The translations under genes and the position numbers were made by a program. The notes under the pieces are model-generated. The model was not told where the DNA came from. It saw only the letters and a list, made by a program, of their open reading frames with translations, and ran no database searches. From Halopelagius longus (lineage in GTDB: Archaea; Halobacteriota; Halobacteria; Halobacteriales; Haloferacaceae): a stretch of 64,000 nucleotides of DNA. Positions 27,852 to 36,730 of the stretch are shown here, piece by piece. The first letter of the stretch is position 1. Each line of letters begins with the position of its first letter. The stretch spans positions 914,395 through 978,394 of the forward strand of contig NZ_FNKQ01000002.1 of assembly GCF_900100875.1 (NCBI RefSeq). The letters run 5' to 3'.

Positions 27852-29690
27852 TCAGTCGTCGGCGGGGTTCGGGCGCTTCGCGTCGTCGGGGCGTTCCGCC
27901 GCGACTTCGTGGAGCGCGTTCGCGACGGTACCGTGCTCCGAGGCGTGCGGGCGGCCGGGTGCGTCGTCGTAGCCGTAGTCGAAGATGCGGTTGCGGTTGA
28001 GGCTGAGCTTCGTGAACTCCGGTTGGAGCAGGTCGAACAGCTCGAACCGCTCTTCGAGTTCGGGGAACTGCGCCTGGTAGTCGAGGATGGCCGTCCGCGC
28101 GTGCGCCCAGAACTCCGCTTCGGGGTAGCCTTCGTGCTCTTCGAGGATATCCGCGACGTACCTGAGGACGCAGACGAACAGCCCGCAGAACACGAACTGA
28201 CAGAGCCCCTCCGGGGGTTCCTTCCGCAGCACGTCGTGCATCTCGTCGGGGAGCGCCTCCAGTTCGGGGAGCGGTCGGTCGCTGACGTTCACGTCGTCCA
28301 CGAAGTCCTTCACCGCGAGGCGCGTCGGAACTCCGTCCTCGACGACGAGGATGGTGTTCTGCCCGTGCGGGGAGAACACCGTGCCGTATCGGTAGAGGAA
28401 GTGCAGGAGCGGCGGGAGCACCGTGTCGAAGAACTCCGCCAGCCACTCGTCGAGCGTGAGCCCGGACCGCTCGACGAGGCGCGAGAGGTAGGGTTCGCCC
28501 TCGCCGTCGACGTGCATCAACGAGGAGAGCGTTATCGCCCGCTCGTCGTCTTCGAGGAAGGAGTAGATGGACTCCCGCCAGACGACGCCCATCAGTTCGT
28601 GGTACTGGTAGGGCGAGCCGTCGATGTCGGTGAAGTCCGAGTGGTCGTAGTTGATGCCGGCTATCTCGCCCGGGAGGACGAGCCCCTGTTCTTGGAGGAA
28701 CTCGTCTCGCTCGTAGATGCCCTTGATGTACTCGGTGACCGTCGGGGCGAGTTCCGTCCGTTCGCCTGGTAGCCCCCGCCAGACGAGCGTGTTGAGGATG
28801 CGCATCGGCACCTTCACGTGGTGTTTCTCGTCGTCGTCGACGTTGACGAAGGTGCGCACCGACTGCTGAGGGAGGTACTCGTCGGGGCCGTCGCCGAGGG
28901 GGACGATGTCGTCGGCGGCGATGTCGTCGGCGAACAGGGGGACGATGCTGTTGTCCCACTGCCAGTCGTGGACCGGCATGAGGTAGTAGTCGTCCGGGTC
29001 GAGGCCCCGCGCGTCGAGTCTATCGCGGAACTCCCCGTAGCGGTCGCCGAGTTCGCTCCGCACGAGCGAATCGTGCTCGACGTCCTCGGTAGCGACGAAC
29101 GTCGCCTTCTCCTTCCGTACGGCGACCCACGAGAGCGTCACGGGGTCTTTCCGCTCCGGGGCGTACCGCTTGTAGTCGTCGTAGCCCCACCCGAGGCGGC
29201 CCTTGTTGTACGTTATCCACGGGTGGCCGTCCATCTCGCCTTCGAGGCGGGCGTAGTCGAGTGCCAGCGGGTCGAACTCCTCTCGATCCCGCCGACGGGC
29301 CTCGATGTGCGCGTCCGCGAGCAGGGTTCGCTTGTACTCGCGGACGAGGTTGCCCTCGGTGAGACCGTCGAGGTCGGTCGTCGCGCCGATATCGCGCAGG
29401 AGGGTGAGCGGGTCGCCGAGTTCCACCCATTCGTCGTCCGCGCGGCGTTCGACGGTCTCACCGTAGACGTGGAGGCTGTCCATCATCCGCTCTTCGGCCT
29501 CGAAGCGGTACGCCGCCTCGCCGAGTTCGAAGCGGTAGGTGGACCGCTCGTCGCCGGCGTCCACCTTCCGCGGCGCGACTATCTCCTCGTAGGCGAACTC
29601 TTCGAGCATCTTCGTCAGGAGGCGGCGTTCGACCGTCTCCCAGACGTCTGCGTCCAGTGCGTCCTGAAGCGTCGGGTCGTTGGGATTCAT
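27852..29690 (-). CDS. iucC: IucA/IucC family siderophore synthetase (IucC-like, last gene of operon)
   Basis: A 612-residue NRPS-independent siderophore (NIS) synthetase. It activates a carboxylate of citrate with ATP and condenses it with a hydroxamate-bearing amine. Family motifs are HPWITYNKGRLGW, the ATP-binding MPVHDWQWDN and LPQQSVRTFVNVD, and VPMRILNTLVWRGLPGERT. The C-terminal FhuF-like or ferric-reductase-like part is represented by FSPHGQNTILVVEDG and KEPPEGLCQFVFCGLFV. It ends the operon dat-ddc-iucA-iucB-iucD-iucC; its start lies 1 nt after the iucD stop. Being the second synthetase, it probably adds the second arm to citrate (inference from aerobactin and schizokinen pathways). 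Confidence 0.92.
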   Translation of the reverse strand: MNPNDPTLQDALDADVWETVERRLLTKMLEEFAYEEIVAPRKVDAGDERSTYRFELGEAAYRFEAEERMMDSLHVYGETVERRADDEWVELGDPLTLLRDIGATTDLDGLTEGNLVREYKRTLLADAHIEARRRDREEFDPLALDYARLEGEMDGHPWITYNKGRLGWGYDDYKRYAPERKDPVTLSWVAVRKEKATFVATEDVEHDSLVRSELGDRYGEFRDRLDARGLDPDDYYLMPVHDWQWDNSIVPLFADDIAADDIVPLGDGPDEYLPQQSVRTFVNVDDDEKHHVKVPMRILNTLVWRGLPGERTELAPTVTEYIKGIYERDEFLQEQGLVLPGEIAGINYDHSDFTDIDGSPYQYHELMGVVWRESIYSFLEDDERAITLSSLMHVDGEGEPYLSRLVERSGLTLDEWLAEFFDTVLPPLLHFLYRYGTVFSPHGQNTILVVEDGVPTRLAVKDFVDDVNVSDRPLPELEALPDEMHDVLRKEPPEGLCQFVFCGLFVCVLRYVADILEEHEGYPEAEFWAHARTAILDYQAQFPELEERFELFDLLQPEFTKLSLNRNRIFDYGYDDAPGRPHASEHGTVANALHEVAAERPDDAKRPNPADD

Positions 29691-29691
29691 G

Positions 29692-31062
29692 TTAATCGTC
29701 CTGTGTCGGTGTGGAGGTCGGTTCGCTCCCGCGTTCGCGGGAGGCGCCGGGCGCGCGTTCGACGAACTGTTCGACGGAGAAGTCCTGATACACCGTGTCC
29801 GTGTCCTCGGGGTAGGCCTCGCGTCCGACCAACCGGTTGACGAACTTCGCGTTGCGGTAACAGCCGAGGCCGAGGTCCGGGACGCCGACGCCGTGGGTGT
29901 GGAGTTCGGCGTTCTGGAGGAACACGTCCCCCGGCACGTCTATCTCCAGGCGGTGGTCCTCGGTCACCTCGTACCGGCCCCGTTCGTCCCAGCCGATGGC
30001 GTCGGAGAGCGGTTCGAGAAAGTCCGGGACGGGCCGTTCGTAGCCCGTCCCGAGGACGACGACGTCGCTCTCGTGGACGAACGACTCCTCGACCTGCCAC
30101 TGGTGGCAGTCGAGCGCGTACGCCCCGCCGACCGACTCGATATCCCGCACCTCCGTCATGGCGAAGAGACCCACGTCGGGTTCTCTGTCGCCGATGGAGC
30201 GCCGGTAGAGCAGGTCGTATATCTCGGCGCTCGTCTCCGGGTCGACGCCCTTGTACAGCAGGTCCTGATTCGGGATGAGGTCGTCTTTGACCGCCTGCGG
30301 GAGGTCGTAGACGTACCGGTCGTACTCGGGCGTGAAGTGCTGGAGGCCGAGTTTCGAGTACTCCATCGGGAAGAATCCGTCCGACCGGGTCAACCAATCG
30401 AGGCGGTAGCCGTGGTCCGACTGGCGTTCGAGCAGGTCGTAGAACACCTCGGCGGCGCTCTGTCCCGACCCGACGACGGTGACCGACTCCGCCTCCAGCG
30501 CTCGGTCGCGGTGGTGGCGGTACGTCGCCGTGTGGAACACGTCCTCCTCGGGGTGGCCCCGGAGGTGTTCGGGAATCGTCGGCCGGGAGCCGATGCCGAG
30601 AGCGAGGTTCTCGCCGCGGTACTCGAACCGTTCGCCGGTGTCGGGGTGGCGCGCGGCGACGACGTAGTGGTCGCGGTCGTCGTCCCACCGAACCTCGGTG
30701 ACCTCGCGACCGAACCGACAGGTGTCGAGGTTCGCGACGACCCACCGGAGGTAGTCGTTGTACTCCCGCCGGGGGATCTGGAACGTCTCGTAGAAGTAGA
30801 ACTCGTAGATGCGGCCCGTCTCCCTGAGGTAGTTGAGGTAGCTGTGGGGGTTCGTCGGGTCCGCGAGCGTCACCAGGTCCGCGAGGAACGGTACTTCGAG
30901 CGTCGTCCCCTCCAACAGCATGCCCTCGTGCCAGTTGAACTCGGCGTCGCGTTCGAGGAAGGCGGCGTCGACGTCCTCCTCGACGCCGTCCAGCATGGCC
31001 GCGAGGCCGAGGTTGAACGGGCCGAGACCGACGCCGACCACGTCGTAGGCGTCGTCGGTCAT
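29692..31062 (-). CDS. iucD: Lysine/ornithine N-monooxygenase family protein (IucD-like amine N-hydroxylase)
   Basis: A 456-residue FAD/NADPH-dependent N-hydroxylase (SidA/IucD/PvdA family). The FAD-binding GVGLGPFNLGLAAML is at residues 10-24, and the NADPH site VVGSGQSAAEVFYDLL lies near 196-211. The family-typical DCHQWQ and VVVLGTGYERPVP and the C-terminal NAELHTHGVGVPDLGLGCYRNA are also present. With Dat and Ddc upstream, the likely substrate is 1,3-diaminopropane, which is converted to its N-hydroxy form (as in schizokinen and rhizobactin synthesis). The ATG at 31062 overlaps the iucB stop (ATGA), so the pair is translationally coupled. The acidic and basic C-terminal tail is variable. 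Confidence 0.93.
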   Translation of the reverse strand: MTDDAYDVVGVGLGPFNLGLAAMLDGVEEDVDAAFLERDAEFNWHEGMLLEGTTLEVPFLADLVTLADPTNPHSYLNYLRETGRIYEFYFYETFQIPRREYNDYLRWVVANLDTCRFGREVTEVRWDDDRDHYVVAARHPDTGERFEYRGENLALGIGSRPTIPEHLRGHPEEDVFHTATYRHHRDRALEAESVTVVGSGQSAAEVFYDLLERQSDHGYRLDWLTRSDGFFPMEYSKLGLQHFTPEYDRYVYDLPQAVKDDLIPNQDLLYKGVDPETSAEIYDLLYRRSIGDREPDVGLFAMTEVRDIESVGGAYALDCHQWQVEESFVHESDVVVLGTGYERPVPDFLEPLSDAIGWDERGRYEVTEDHRLEIDVPGDVFLQNAELHTHGVGVPDLGLGCYRNAKFVNRLVGREAYPEDTDTVYQDFSVEQFVERAPGASRERGSEPTSTPTQDD

Positions 31063-31694
31063 TCGGCGCTCACCCCCCGCGTCCGCGCCGTCGTCGGGTC
31101 CGCGAGCACGTCTGACTCGAACCGGTCGCGGTCGCAGACCAAAAGTAGGGCGTCCTTCTCGGCTTCCTCGAAGTAGAACTCCGTCCGCGGTTCGAATCCG
31201 CACTTCTCGAAGACGCGGACGACGCGGTCGTTTCGGGCGTCCGGTTCCGCGATCACGCGGTCCGTCTCGGGGTGGCGGAACTGCATGGCGACGACCGCCC
31301 GCATCAGCGGAAGCGCGTACCCGTTTCCGAGGTACTCCTCGGGGCCGATGAGCAGGTGGATCCCTCTGTCGGCCGGGTCGGCGTCGTAGTGGTTCGCCAC
31401 GTCGTCGTCGGCCGCCCAGTAGCACTCCCAGTAGCTCATCGGAACGTGGTCGAGACAGCCGACGTAGGGGGTGAGGTGGTCGTCCGCGAGTTTCTCCGCG
31501 AGGCGGTCGCGGAACGCCGGCAACGGCAGGTCGAGCTGCCAGTACGGCTTCACGTGGTCGCTCCCGAGCCACGCGTGGAGGCGGCCGAGGTCGCGCTCCA
31601 GCGAGGCCCGACGGAACGAAATCGTCTTCTCGATGCTTCTGTCGTACGTCTGGTAGTCGTACGCCGCCGAGATTGTCGCGTCTGGGCCTGTCAT
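31059..31694 (-). CDS. iucB: GNAT N-acetyltransferase of siderophore synthesis (IucB-like)
   Basis: A 211-residue acetyltransferase from ATG 31694 (MTGPDATISAAYDY). Features of the IucB/AlcB-type siderophore GNAT: DHVKPYWQLDLPLPAFRDRL, PMSYWECYWAADDD, the acetyl-CoA loop IGPEEYLGNGYALPLMRAVV, and PDARNDRVVRVFEKCGFEP. It would acetylate the N-hydroxyl amine to give the hydroxamate group. Start and stop overlap neighbours by ATGA at both ends (iucA before, iucD after), a sign of tight translational coupling. Acetyl rather than succinyl donation is inferred from the pathway. Confidence 0.9.
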   Translation of the reverse strand: MTGPDATISAAYDYQTYDRSIEKTISFRRASLERDLGRLHAWLGSDHVKPYWQLDLPLPAFRDRLAEKLADDHLTPYVGCLDHVPMSYWECYWAADDDVANHYDADPADRGIHLLIGPEEYLGNGYALPLMRAVVAMQFRHPETDRVIAEPDARNDRVVRVFEKCGFEPRTEFYFEEAEKDALLLVCDRDRFESDVLADPTTARTRGVSAE

Positions 31695-33505
31695 CTGTCG
31701 AGTTCGGTGACGAGCGGGTTCTTCACGTCCGCGTAGACGGACTGGTTTTCGAGGTCGTTCTCCAGTTCGTCCAACCCCCGGAAGCGAGTGAGCAGGTTCG
31801 CCTTGCAGGGGACGGTCGGCGACTCCAAGAGGGGGTCGAGGAACGTCGAGGAGGGGCGGTCGTACCGTTCGCGCGCCCGTTCGAGTTCGTCGCGGAGGAG
31901 TCCGAGCAGGCGTCGCTCCCCGACGAGGCCGGCGGCGCCGAACGCGTTGACGACGCCGAGGGCGTTGTTGAGAATCACGTAGTAGCGGAGTCGCTCGTCG
32001 GCGACGGCGTCCGCACAGACGGTGTCGGCGCGTTCGCCGACGCCCGGCAGGTACTCCTCGACTTCGGGGTAGACCGACTCGGGGAAGTAGAAGCCCTGAT
32101 TGTCGCGGTAGCGGAACTCCGCGGGGTACCCCTCGTCGTCGAGGGTGAGCACGGAGTTCTGCTGGTGGGCCTCGACGCCGACCCCCTGCACGAGGTAGAG
32201 CCAGACGACGGGGCGGACCGATATCCGGAGGTAGCGGCGGAACCACTCCGCGCTCACCGCCTCCGTCGACCGACCCTCCCGGTCGGCGATGGCCTCGACG
32301 AGTCGGCCGAGGCGCGAGCGTCCGGTGACGGCGTCCTGACAGAGCGAGACCAGCGGCGTCGCGTTCGCCGCGGCGTCGCCTCGGAACGGGTTGGCCCGCA
32401 GAACCGTCTCCAACCCGGACTCGGCTCCGTCGCCGACGTCGAGCGCGAGGTACGCGGGGTCGCGCACGACGTCGAAGTCCGGGAACGCCGCGTCGAGTTC
32501 GTCGCCGAAGTCGGTGTCGAGCAGTTCGGCGACGGCGACGCCGCGTTCGAGTTCCGGGCGCTTGTTCGTCCGGACGGAGTTCGTTATCTGCACGTTCAGC
32601 GACGACTTCACCATGAACGGAGCGTCCTCGCTGTAGAGCGTCCGGACCGACGTGGTCGGGTAGAACTCCCGGCCGACGGCTCCGAAGTGTTCGAGTCCGT
32701 CGCCGAGGCGGTTCCGAACGCGGTCCCGTTCGAGGAGATACTCCGCCTGCCACGGGTGGACGGGCAGGAGCGCGTCCTCGCTCTCGACGTGTTCGGCGAC
32801 GAACGACTCGGACACCGCCGGGTCCTCGCGGAGGGCGTCTTTCACCCACGCCGCGGCGCTCCGGTCGAGCGCCGAGTCCGCCGAGACGAGGTCCGGCGTC
32901 GCCCGGAAGTAGTACAGCGGGAACGACCCGCGCAGTTCCGGCGCGTACGTCGCCCGGTTCCGCGCCGCGATGCCCCGCCGGCTCTTCGGCGTCGGGTGGC
33001 GGTGGTGGCCGAAGACGAGCGCTTGCTCGGCGTCGCGGAACGAGAGCCGTTCGGCGTAGAGTCGCTCCGCGTCGCCCTTACGCGCCGCGACGAACGACTC
33101 GACGCTCCGCTTGCTTCGGAGGACGCGCTCCAACAGTTCGTCCGGGACGGCGTCGCCGTCGCTCGCGAGGGAGAGGTCCTTCACCACGAGCGACGCGAGC
33201 GTGGCCGCGTCGGCCGGGTGCGCCGTCCCGCCCGCGAACCGGTAGCGAACGGGCGTCTCGAACAGGTGGCGCTCGGTCGGCGAACGGTGCGCGAGCGGAG
33301 CGAGCAGTTCGATGTCCTGCGCCGAGAGCGTCTTCCGGAGGAGTCCGTCGGGGCCGGGTTCGACGCCGCCGACGGCCGTCCCGACGACGTCGTAGTCGCC
33401 CGTCTCGCGCAGGTAGCAGTTGAGGAAGGCGTGGACGGTGGCGGCGTCGGCTCGGTCCGACGGGTCCACGTCGCTGTCCTCGCGCCGTTCGGTGCCGAGG
33501 CTCAC
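31691..33505 (-). CDS. iucA: IucA/IucC family siderophore synthetase (IucA-like, first synthetase)
   Basis: A 604-residue NIS synthetase from a GTG at 33505 (VSLGTERREDSD) that overlaps the ddc stop (GTGA). Family motifs are GHHRHPTPKSRRGI near residue 160, LPVHPWQAEYLL, the ATP-binding PTTSVRTLYSEDAPFMVKSSLNVQITNSVR region, WLYLVQGVGVEAHQQNSVL and RYRDNQGFYFPES. It belongs with IucA of aerobactin and the first synthetase of schizokinen. It is clearly distinct from the last-gene paralogue, as expected for two sequential citrate condensations. Longer in-frame upstream sequence is shadow coding within ddc. Confidence 0.92.
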   Translation of the reverse strand: MSLGTERREDSDVDPSDRADAATVHAFLNCYLRETGDYDVVGTAVGGVEPGPDGLLRKTLSAQDIELLAPLAHRSPTERHLFETPVRYRFAGGTAHPADAATLASLVVKDLSLASDGDAVPDELLERVLRSKRSVESFVAARKGDAERLYAERLSFRDAEQALVFGHHRHPTPKSRRGIAARNRATYAPELRGSFPLYYFRATPDLVSADSALDRSAAAWVKDALREDPAVSESFVAEHVESEDALLPVHPWQAEYLLERDRVRNRLGDGLEHFGAVGREFYPTTSVRTLYSEDAPFMVKSSLNVQITNSVRTNKRPELERGVAVAELLDTDFGDELDAAFPDFDVVRDPAYLALDVGDGAESGLETVLRANPFRGDAAANATPLVSLCQDAVTGRSRLGRLVEAIADREGRSTEAVSAEWFRRYLRISVRPVVWLYLVQGVGVEAHQQNSVLTLDDEGYPAEFRYRDNQGFYFPESVYPEVEEYLPGVGERADTVCADAVADERLRYYVILNNALGVVNAFGAAGLVGERRLLGLLRDELERARERYDRPSSTFLDPLLESPTVPCKANLLTRFRGLDELENDLENQSVYADVKNPLVTELDR

Positions 33506-34989
33506 GCCGCCACCCCCCGTTCGGCGGCGACGTCGGATCCGCAGTCCCGGACGGCGTCGAGCATCGCGGCGACGTCGTCGAGCGTCGCGGTCGGATTCAG
33601 GAGCGTGAACTTCAGGCTCGTCACTCCGCCGACATCGGTGCGCGCTACGACCGCGCGGCCGTCTCGGAGGAGTTCGCTCCGAACTGCGGCGTTCAGCCGA
33701 CTCACGGCCGCGTCGTCCATCCCCTCCCGCGGCCGGTAGCGGAAGACGACGGCGTTCAGCGTCGGCTCGGCCAGCAGTTCGAAGTCGTCGGCCGCGGCCA
33801 CGAGTTCCGCGGCCTCGTCGGCCAGTTCGAGGGTCCGGTCGACGAGAGTCGCGAGCCCGCTCCGTCCGAGGGCGCGGAACGCGACGTAGGGTTTCAAGGC
33901 GTCGAAGCGGCGCGTCGTCTGGACCGACTTCGCGACGAGGTTCGGGACGCCGGCCTCGTCGTGTTCTTCGGGGTTGAGGTACGCGGCGTTGCGGGCCATC
34001 CACTCGAAGTCGTCGCCGTCGCGGAGCAGGAACGCCCCGCAACTGATGGGTTGGTAGAACAGCTTGTGGAAGTCGACGGCGACGGAGTCGGCCCGCTCGA
34101 TTCCGTCGATGAGGTGGCCGTGGTCGTCGCTCACGGCGAGGGCGCCGCCGTAGGCCGCGTCCACGTGGAACCACAGGTCGCGCTCGGCGGCCCGGTCGGC
34201 GAGGGCCGCGAGGGGGTCGACGCTGCCGAAGTCGGTGGTCCCCGCGGTGCCGACGAGGGCGAACGGGTCGGCGTCCCGGTCGTCGAGTTCGGCGAGCGTC
34301 GAATCGAGCGCGTCCGGGTCCATCCGGCGGTCGTCGTCGGTCGGGACGGTGACCACCGCACGTTCCCCGAGTCCGAGGTGGTGTGCGGCCTGCTTCCCGG
34401 TGAAGTGCGCCTCCTCAGAGCAGAGGATGCGGAGCGATTCGGCGTCCGCCGGGAGGCCGTCGGCCTGCACGTTCCGACCGAAGCGCCGGTCGCAGTGGCG
34501 GTCGCGGGCGAGAAGCAGGGCCTGAAAGTTCGACTGGGTGCCGCCGCTCGTGAAGACGCCGTCCGCGCCCGACGGGAGGCCGAACAGGTCGCAGAGCGCG
34601 CCGACGACTCGCTCTTCGAGAACCGTCGCGGCGGGCGCTTGGTCGAAGGAGTCGAGCGACTGGTTCGTCGCGGTCAAAAGAGCCTCCGCGACCAGTCCGG
34701 GAATCATCGGCGGGCACTGGAGGTGGGCCGCACACCGGGGGTTCGACGTGCCGACGGAGTGGGCCAGAACGCGCTCCGACACCTCGTCTATCGCCGCGTC
34801 GAGACCCCGCCCGTCCTCGGGGACGACGGGGTCGTCGAACTGCGCGGCGAGGGCGTCCGGCGACGCTCCCGAGTAGGGGTCGTCGCCGTCGGCGAACGAG
34901 TCGAGGACGGCATCGACCGCCCGGCCCATCGCCTCGCGGTACGCCGCGTCGCCTCCGTCGCTCCCGAGGAACAGTTCGTCGGCGCTCAT
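33502..34989 (-). CDS. ddc: L-2,4-diaminobutyrate decarboxylase (PLP group II)
   Basis: A 495-residue PLP enzyme of the glutamate/aromatic/DABA decarboxylase family. It has GTSNPRCAAHLQCPPMIP in the substrate-side loop, the PLP phosphate site FTSGGTQSNFQALLLARD, FHVDAAYGGAL (Asp277) and the Schiff-base lysine in VAVDFHKLFYQP (Lys309). It should convert 2,4-diaminobutyrate to 1,3-diaminopropane, the amine backbone of schizokinen. The ATG at 34989 overlaps the dat stop, and the ddc stop overlaps the iucA start. DABA specificity is inferred from the dat neighbour, since sequence alone cannot separate it from other group II substrates. Confidence 0.92.
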   Translation of the reverse strand: MSADELFLGSDGGDAAYREAMGRAVDAVLDSFADGDDPYSGASPDALAAQFDDPVVPEDGRGLDAAIDEVSERVLAHSVGTSNPRCAAHLQCPPMIPGLVAEALLTATNQSLDSFDQAPAATVLEERVVGALCDLFGLPSGADGVFTSGGTQSNFQALLLARDRHCDRRFGRNVQADGLPADAESLRILCSEEAHFTGKQAAHHLGLGERAVVTVPTDDDRRMDPDALDSTLAELDDRDADPFALVGTAGTTDFGSVDPLAALADRAAERDLWFHVDAAYGGALAVSDDHGHLIDGIERADSVAVDFHKLFYQPISCGAFLLRDGDDFEWMARNAAYLNPEEHDEAGVPNLVAKSVQTTRRFDALKPYVAFRALGRSGLATLVDRTLELADEAAELVAAADDFELLAEPTLNAVVFRYRPREGMDDAAVSRLNAAVRSELLRDGRAVVARTDVGGVTSLKFTLLNPTATLDDVAAMLDAVRDCGSDVAAERGVAA

Positions 34990-36359
34990 GCGGTCACCTC
35001 CCGCGTCGAGCGCCGTCCGTCGGCGACGGCCGCGACGGCCTCGTCGAAGATAGCCGCCACGTCGTCCGCCTGTTCCTCGGAGAGTATCAACGGCGGGAGG
35101 AAGCGCGCGGTGGCGCTCCCGCGCCCGCCGAGTTCGATGATGAGTCCGCGCTCGAAGCACTCCGCTTGGACCGCCTCGGCGAAGTCGCCGTCCGGCGCGT
35201 GCGGGCCCGGCCCCCGCCAGTCGTCGTCCTCGGCGACGAACTCGACGCCGAGCATGAGACCCCGACCGCGAACGTCGCCGACGGCGTCGAATCGGTCGGC
35301 GGTGGATTCGAGGCGCTCGCGCAGGCGCGCACCGACCTCGGCGGCGCGGTCGTCGAGGTCGTGTTCGAGGACGTAGTCGATGGTCGCCTCGCCGGCGGCC
35401 ATCGCGAGTTGGTTCCCCCGGAAGGTGCCGGCGTGGGCGCCCGGTTCCCAGACGTCGAGCGACTCGTCGTAGACGACCACCGCCAACGGGAGGCCGCCCC
35501 CGACGGCCTTCGAGAGGGTGACCACGTCGGGCGTGATGTCCGCGTGTTCGAAGGCGTACAACTCGCCCGTGCGACCGAGCCCCGCCTGAATCTCGTCTAA
35601 AATCAGGGGGATGTCGCGCTCGCGGGTGATGCGGCGCATCTCGCGGAGCCACTCGTCCGGCGCTGGCACCGCGCCCGCCTCGCCTTGGACCGGTTCGAGA
35701 ATCATCCCCGCGGGCTCGGTGATGCCGCTCTCGGGGTCGTCGAGGAGGTTTTCGACGTACCGGCTCGCGATGCGGTGCCCCTCCTCGCCGCCGACGCCGA
35801 AGGGACAGCGGTAGTCGTAGGGGTACGGGAGGTGGTGAACGTCGCTCGTCACCCCGGAGATGGGCTCTTTGGCGTCGGTGTCGCCCATCAAGCTGAGCGC
35901 GCCGCTCGTCATCCCGTGGTAGGCCCCCTGAAACCCCAGCACGCTCCCGTTTCCGGTCGCCGTCTTCACGAGCTTCAGTGCCGCTTCGACGGCGTCGGTC
36001 CCCGCCGGACTGCAGAACTGAACCTTCGCCGAGTCGGCGAACGCCGACGGGAGACTGTCGAACAGCGAATCGACGAACCGCTCCTTGGCGGGCGTGCTGA
36101 TGTCGAGTGTGTGGAGCGGCCGGTCCGCGTTCAGGGTCCGCTCCATCGCCTCGACGACCCGCGGGTGGTTGTGCCCGAGCGCGAGGGTGCCGGCCCCCGC
36201 GAGGCAGTCGTAGTACTCGTTTCCGTCCATGTCGGTCACGGTCACGCCGTGAGCCTCGCGGATGGCCAACGGGAGGTGGCGCGGATACGTTCGCGCGCTG
36301 GACTCGCGCTCTGCCTGCTGTGTGAGTATCCGTTCGTTCCCCCCTTCGAGATAGCTCAC
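34986..36359 (-). CDS. dat: Diaminobutyrate-2-oxoglutarate aminotransferase
   Basis: A 457-residue class III PLP aminotransferase and the first gene of the siderophore operon. Motifs: GTLALGHNHPRVVEA, the PLP phosphate loop SPAGTDAVEAALKL, GFQGAYHGMTSGALSLMG, PLILDEIQAGLGRTG (Asp255) and the Schiff-base lysine in VVTLSKAVGGGLPLAV (Lys284). It makes 2,4-diaminobutyrate from aspartate semialdehyde and glutamate. The start is a GTG at 36359 placed by a near-perfect Shine-Dalgarno GGAGGTGA seven bases upstream. The promoter region contains two DtxR-type palindromes, so transcription is probably iron-repressed. Confidence 0.93.
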   Translation of the reverse strand: MSYLEGGNERILTQQAERESSARTYPRHLPLAIREAHGVTVTDMDGNEYYDCLAGAGTLALGHNHPRVVEAMERTLNADRPLHTLDISTPAKERFVDSLFDSLPSAFADSAKVQFCSPAGTDAVEAALKLVKTATGNGSVLGFQGAYHGMTSGALSLMGDTDAKEPISGVTSDVHHLPYPYDYRCPFGVGGEEGHRIASRYVENLLDDPESGITEPAGMILEPVQGEAGAVPAPDEWLREMRRITRERDIPLILDEIQAGLGRTGELYAFEHADITPDVVTLSKAVGGGLPLAVVVYDESLDVWEPGAHAGTFRGNQLAMAAGEATIDYVLEHDLDDRAAEVGARLRERLESTADRFDAVGDVRGRGLMLGVEFVAEDDDWRGPGPHAPDGDFAEAVQAECFERGLIIELGGRGSATARFLPPLILSEEQADDVAAIFDEAVAAVADGRRSTREVTA

Positions 36360-36436
36360 TACGGGTCACCTCCGCGATTCGGTGTGTCTGTCTCCCCGAG
36401 TTGCCGCTCGTACTGCCGAATCTTGCGCATGCCATG

Positions 36437-36454
36437 TTTTAGGCCAGCCTAAAA
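36437..36454. promoter_or_regulatory. DtxR/SirR-type iron box, proximal copy
   Basis: TTTTAGGCCAGCCTAAAA is a perfect inverted repeat with 8-bp arms and a 2-bp centre. It matches the TTAGGnnnnnCCTAA-like architecture of DtxR/IdeR/SirR operators. It lies about 78 bp upstream of the dat start and probably overlaps the core promoter. A DtxR-family regulator is encoded in this window at 42400-42840. Confidence 0.8.
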
Positions 36455-36472
36455 CAACGTAAATCTGGCGGA

Positions 36473-36490
36473 TTTTAGGCGGTCCTAAAA
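36473..36490. promoter_or_regulatory. DtxR/SirR-type iron box, distal copy
   Basis: TTTTAGGCGGTCCTAAAA has 7-bp perfect arms. Its centre is 36 bp from that of the proximal box, close to an integral number of helical turns, so two dimers could sit on the same DNA face. Confidence 0.75.
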
Positions 36491-36730
36491 CTAATGTGAC
36501 TATCCGTCGTACGGCATCCGTACTGAATATTTCGGACGAGGACACGAGTTAGGGTACTGCGGAGAGAGAGGAGCGTCGGTGTGCGACCGCGAGAGGCCGG
36601 TTCGAGGTGCGCCGTCTCGGTTCTGTTCTCCCTCGCCGTTATCCTCGGTAACCCTGACGTTAACAGGCGTCCGCGAGTACACGTAGTCAAGAAAGTCATT
36701 CGGACGCGCCGGGCGGCCGAAGGATGTCCA

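Larger units (their letters stand above)
36360..36730. promoter_or_regulatory. Divergent regulatory region between siderophore operon and MEDS kinase
   Basis: This 371-bp gap has no gene. It holds the dat Shine-Dalgarno sequence (minus strand, just beyond 36360) and two DtxR-type boxes (36437-36454 and 36473-36490). There is also a third, unrelated inverted repeat, GTACGG-cat-CCGTAC (36509-36523), followed by an AT-rich GAATATTTC. The third repeat lies on the kinase side and could belong to the kinase promoter. The kinase leader would be about 170 nt if transcription starts near 36555. Confidence 0.6.
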
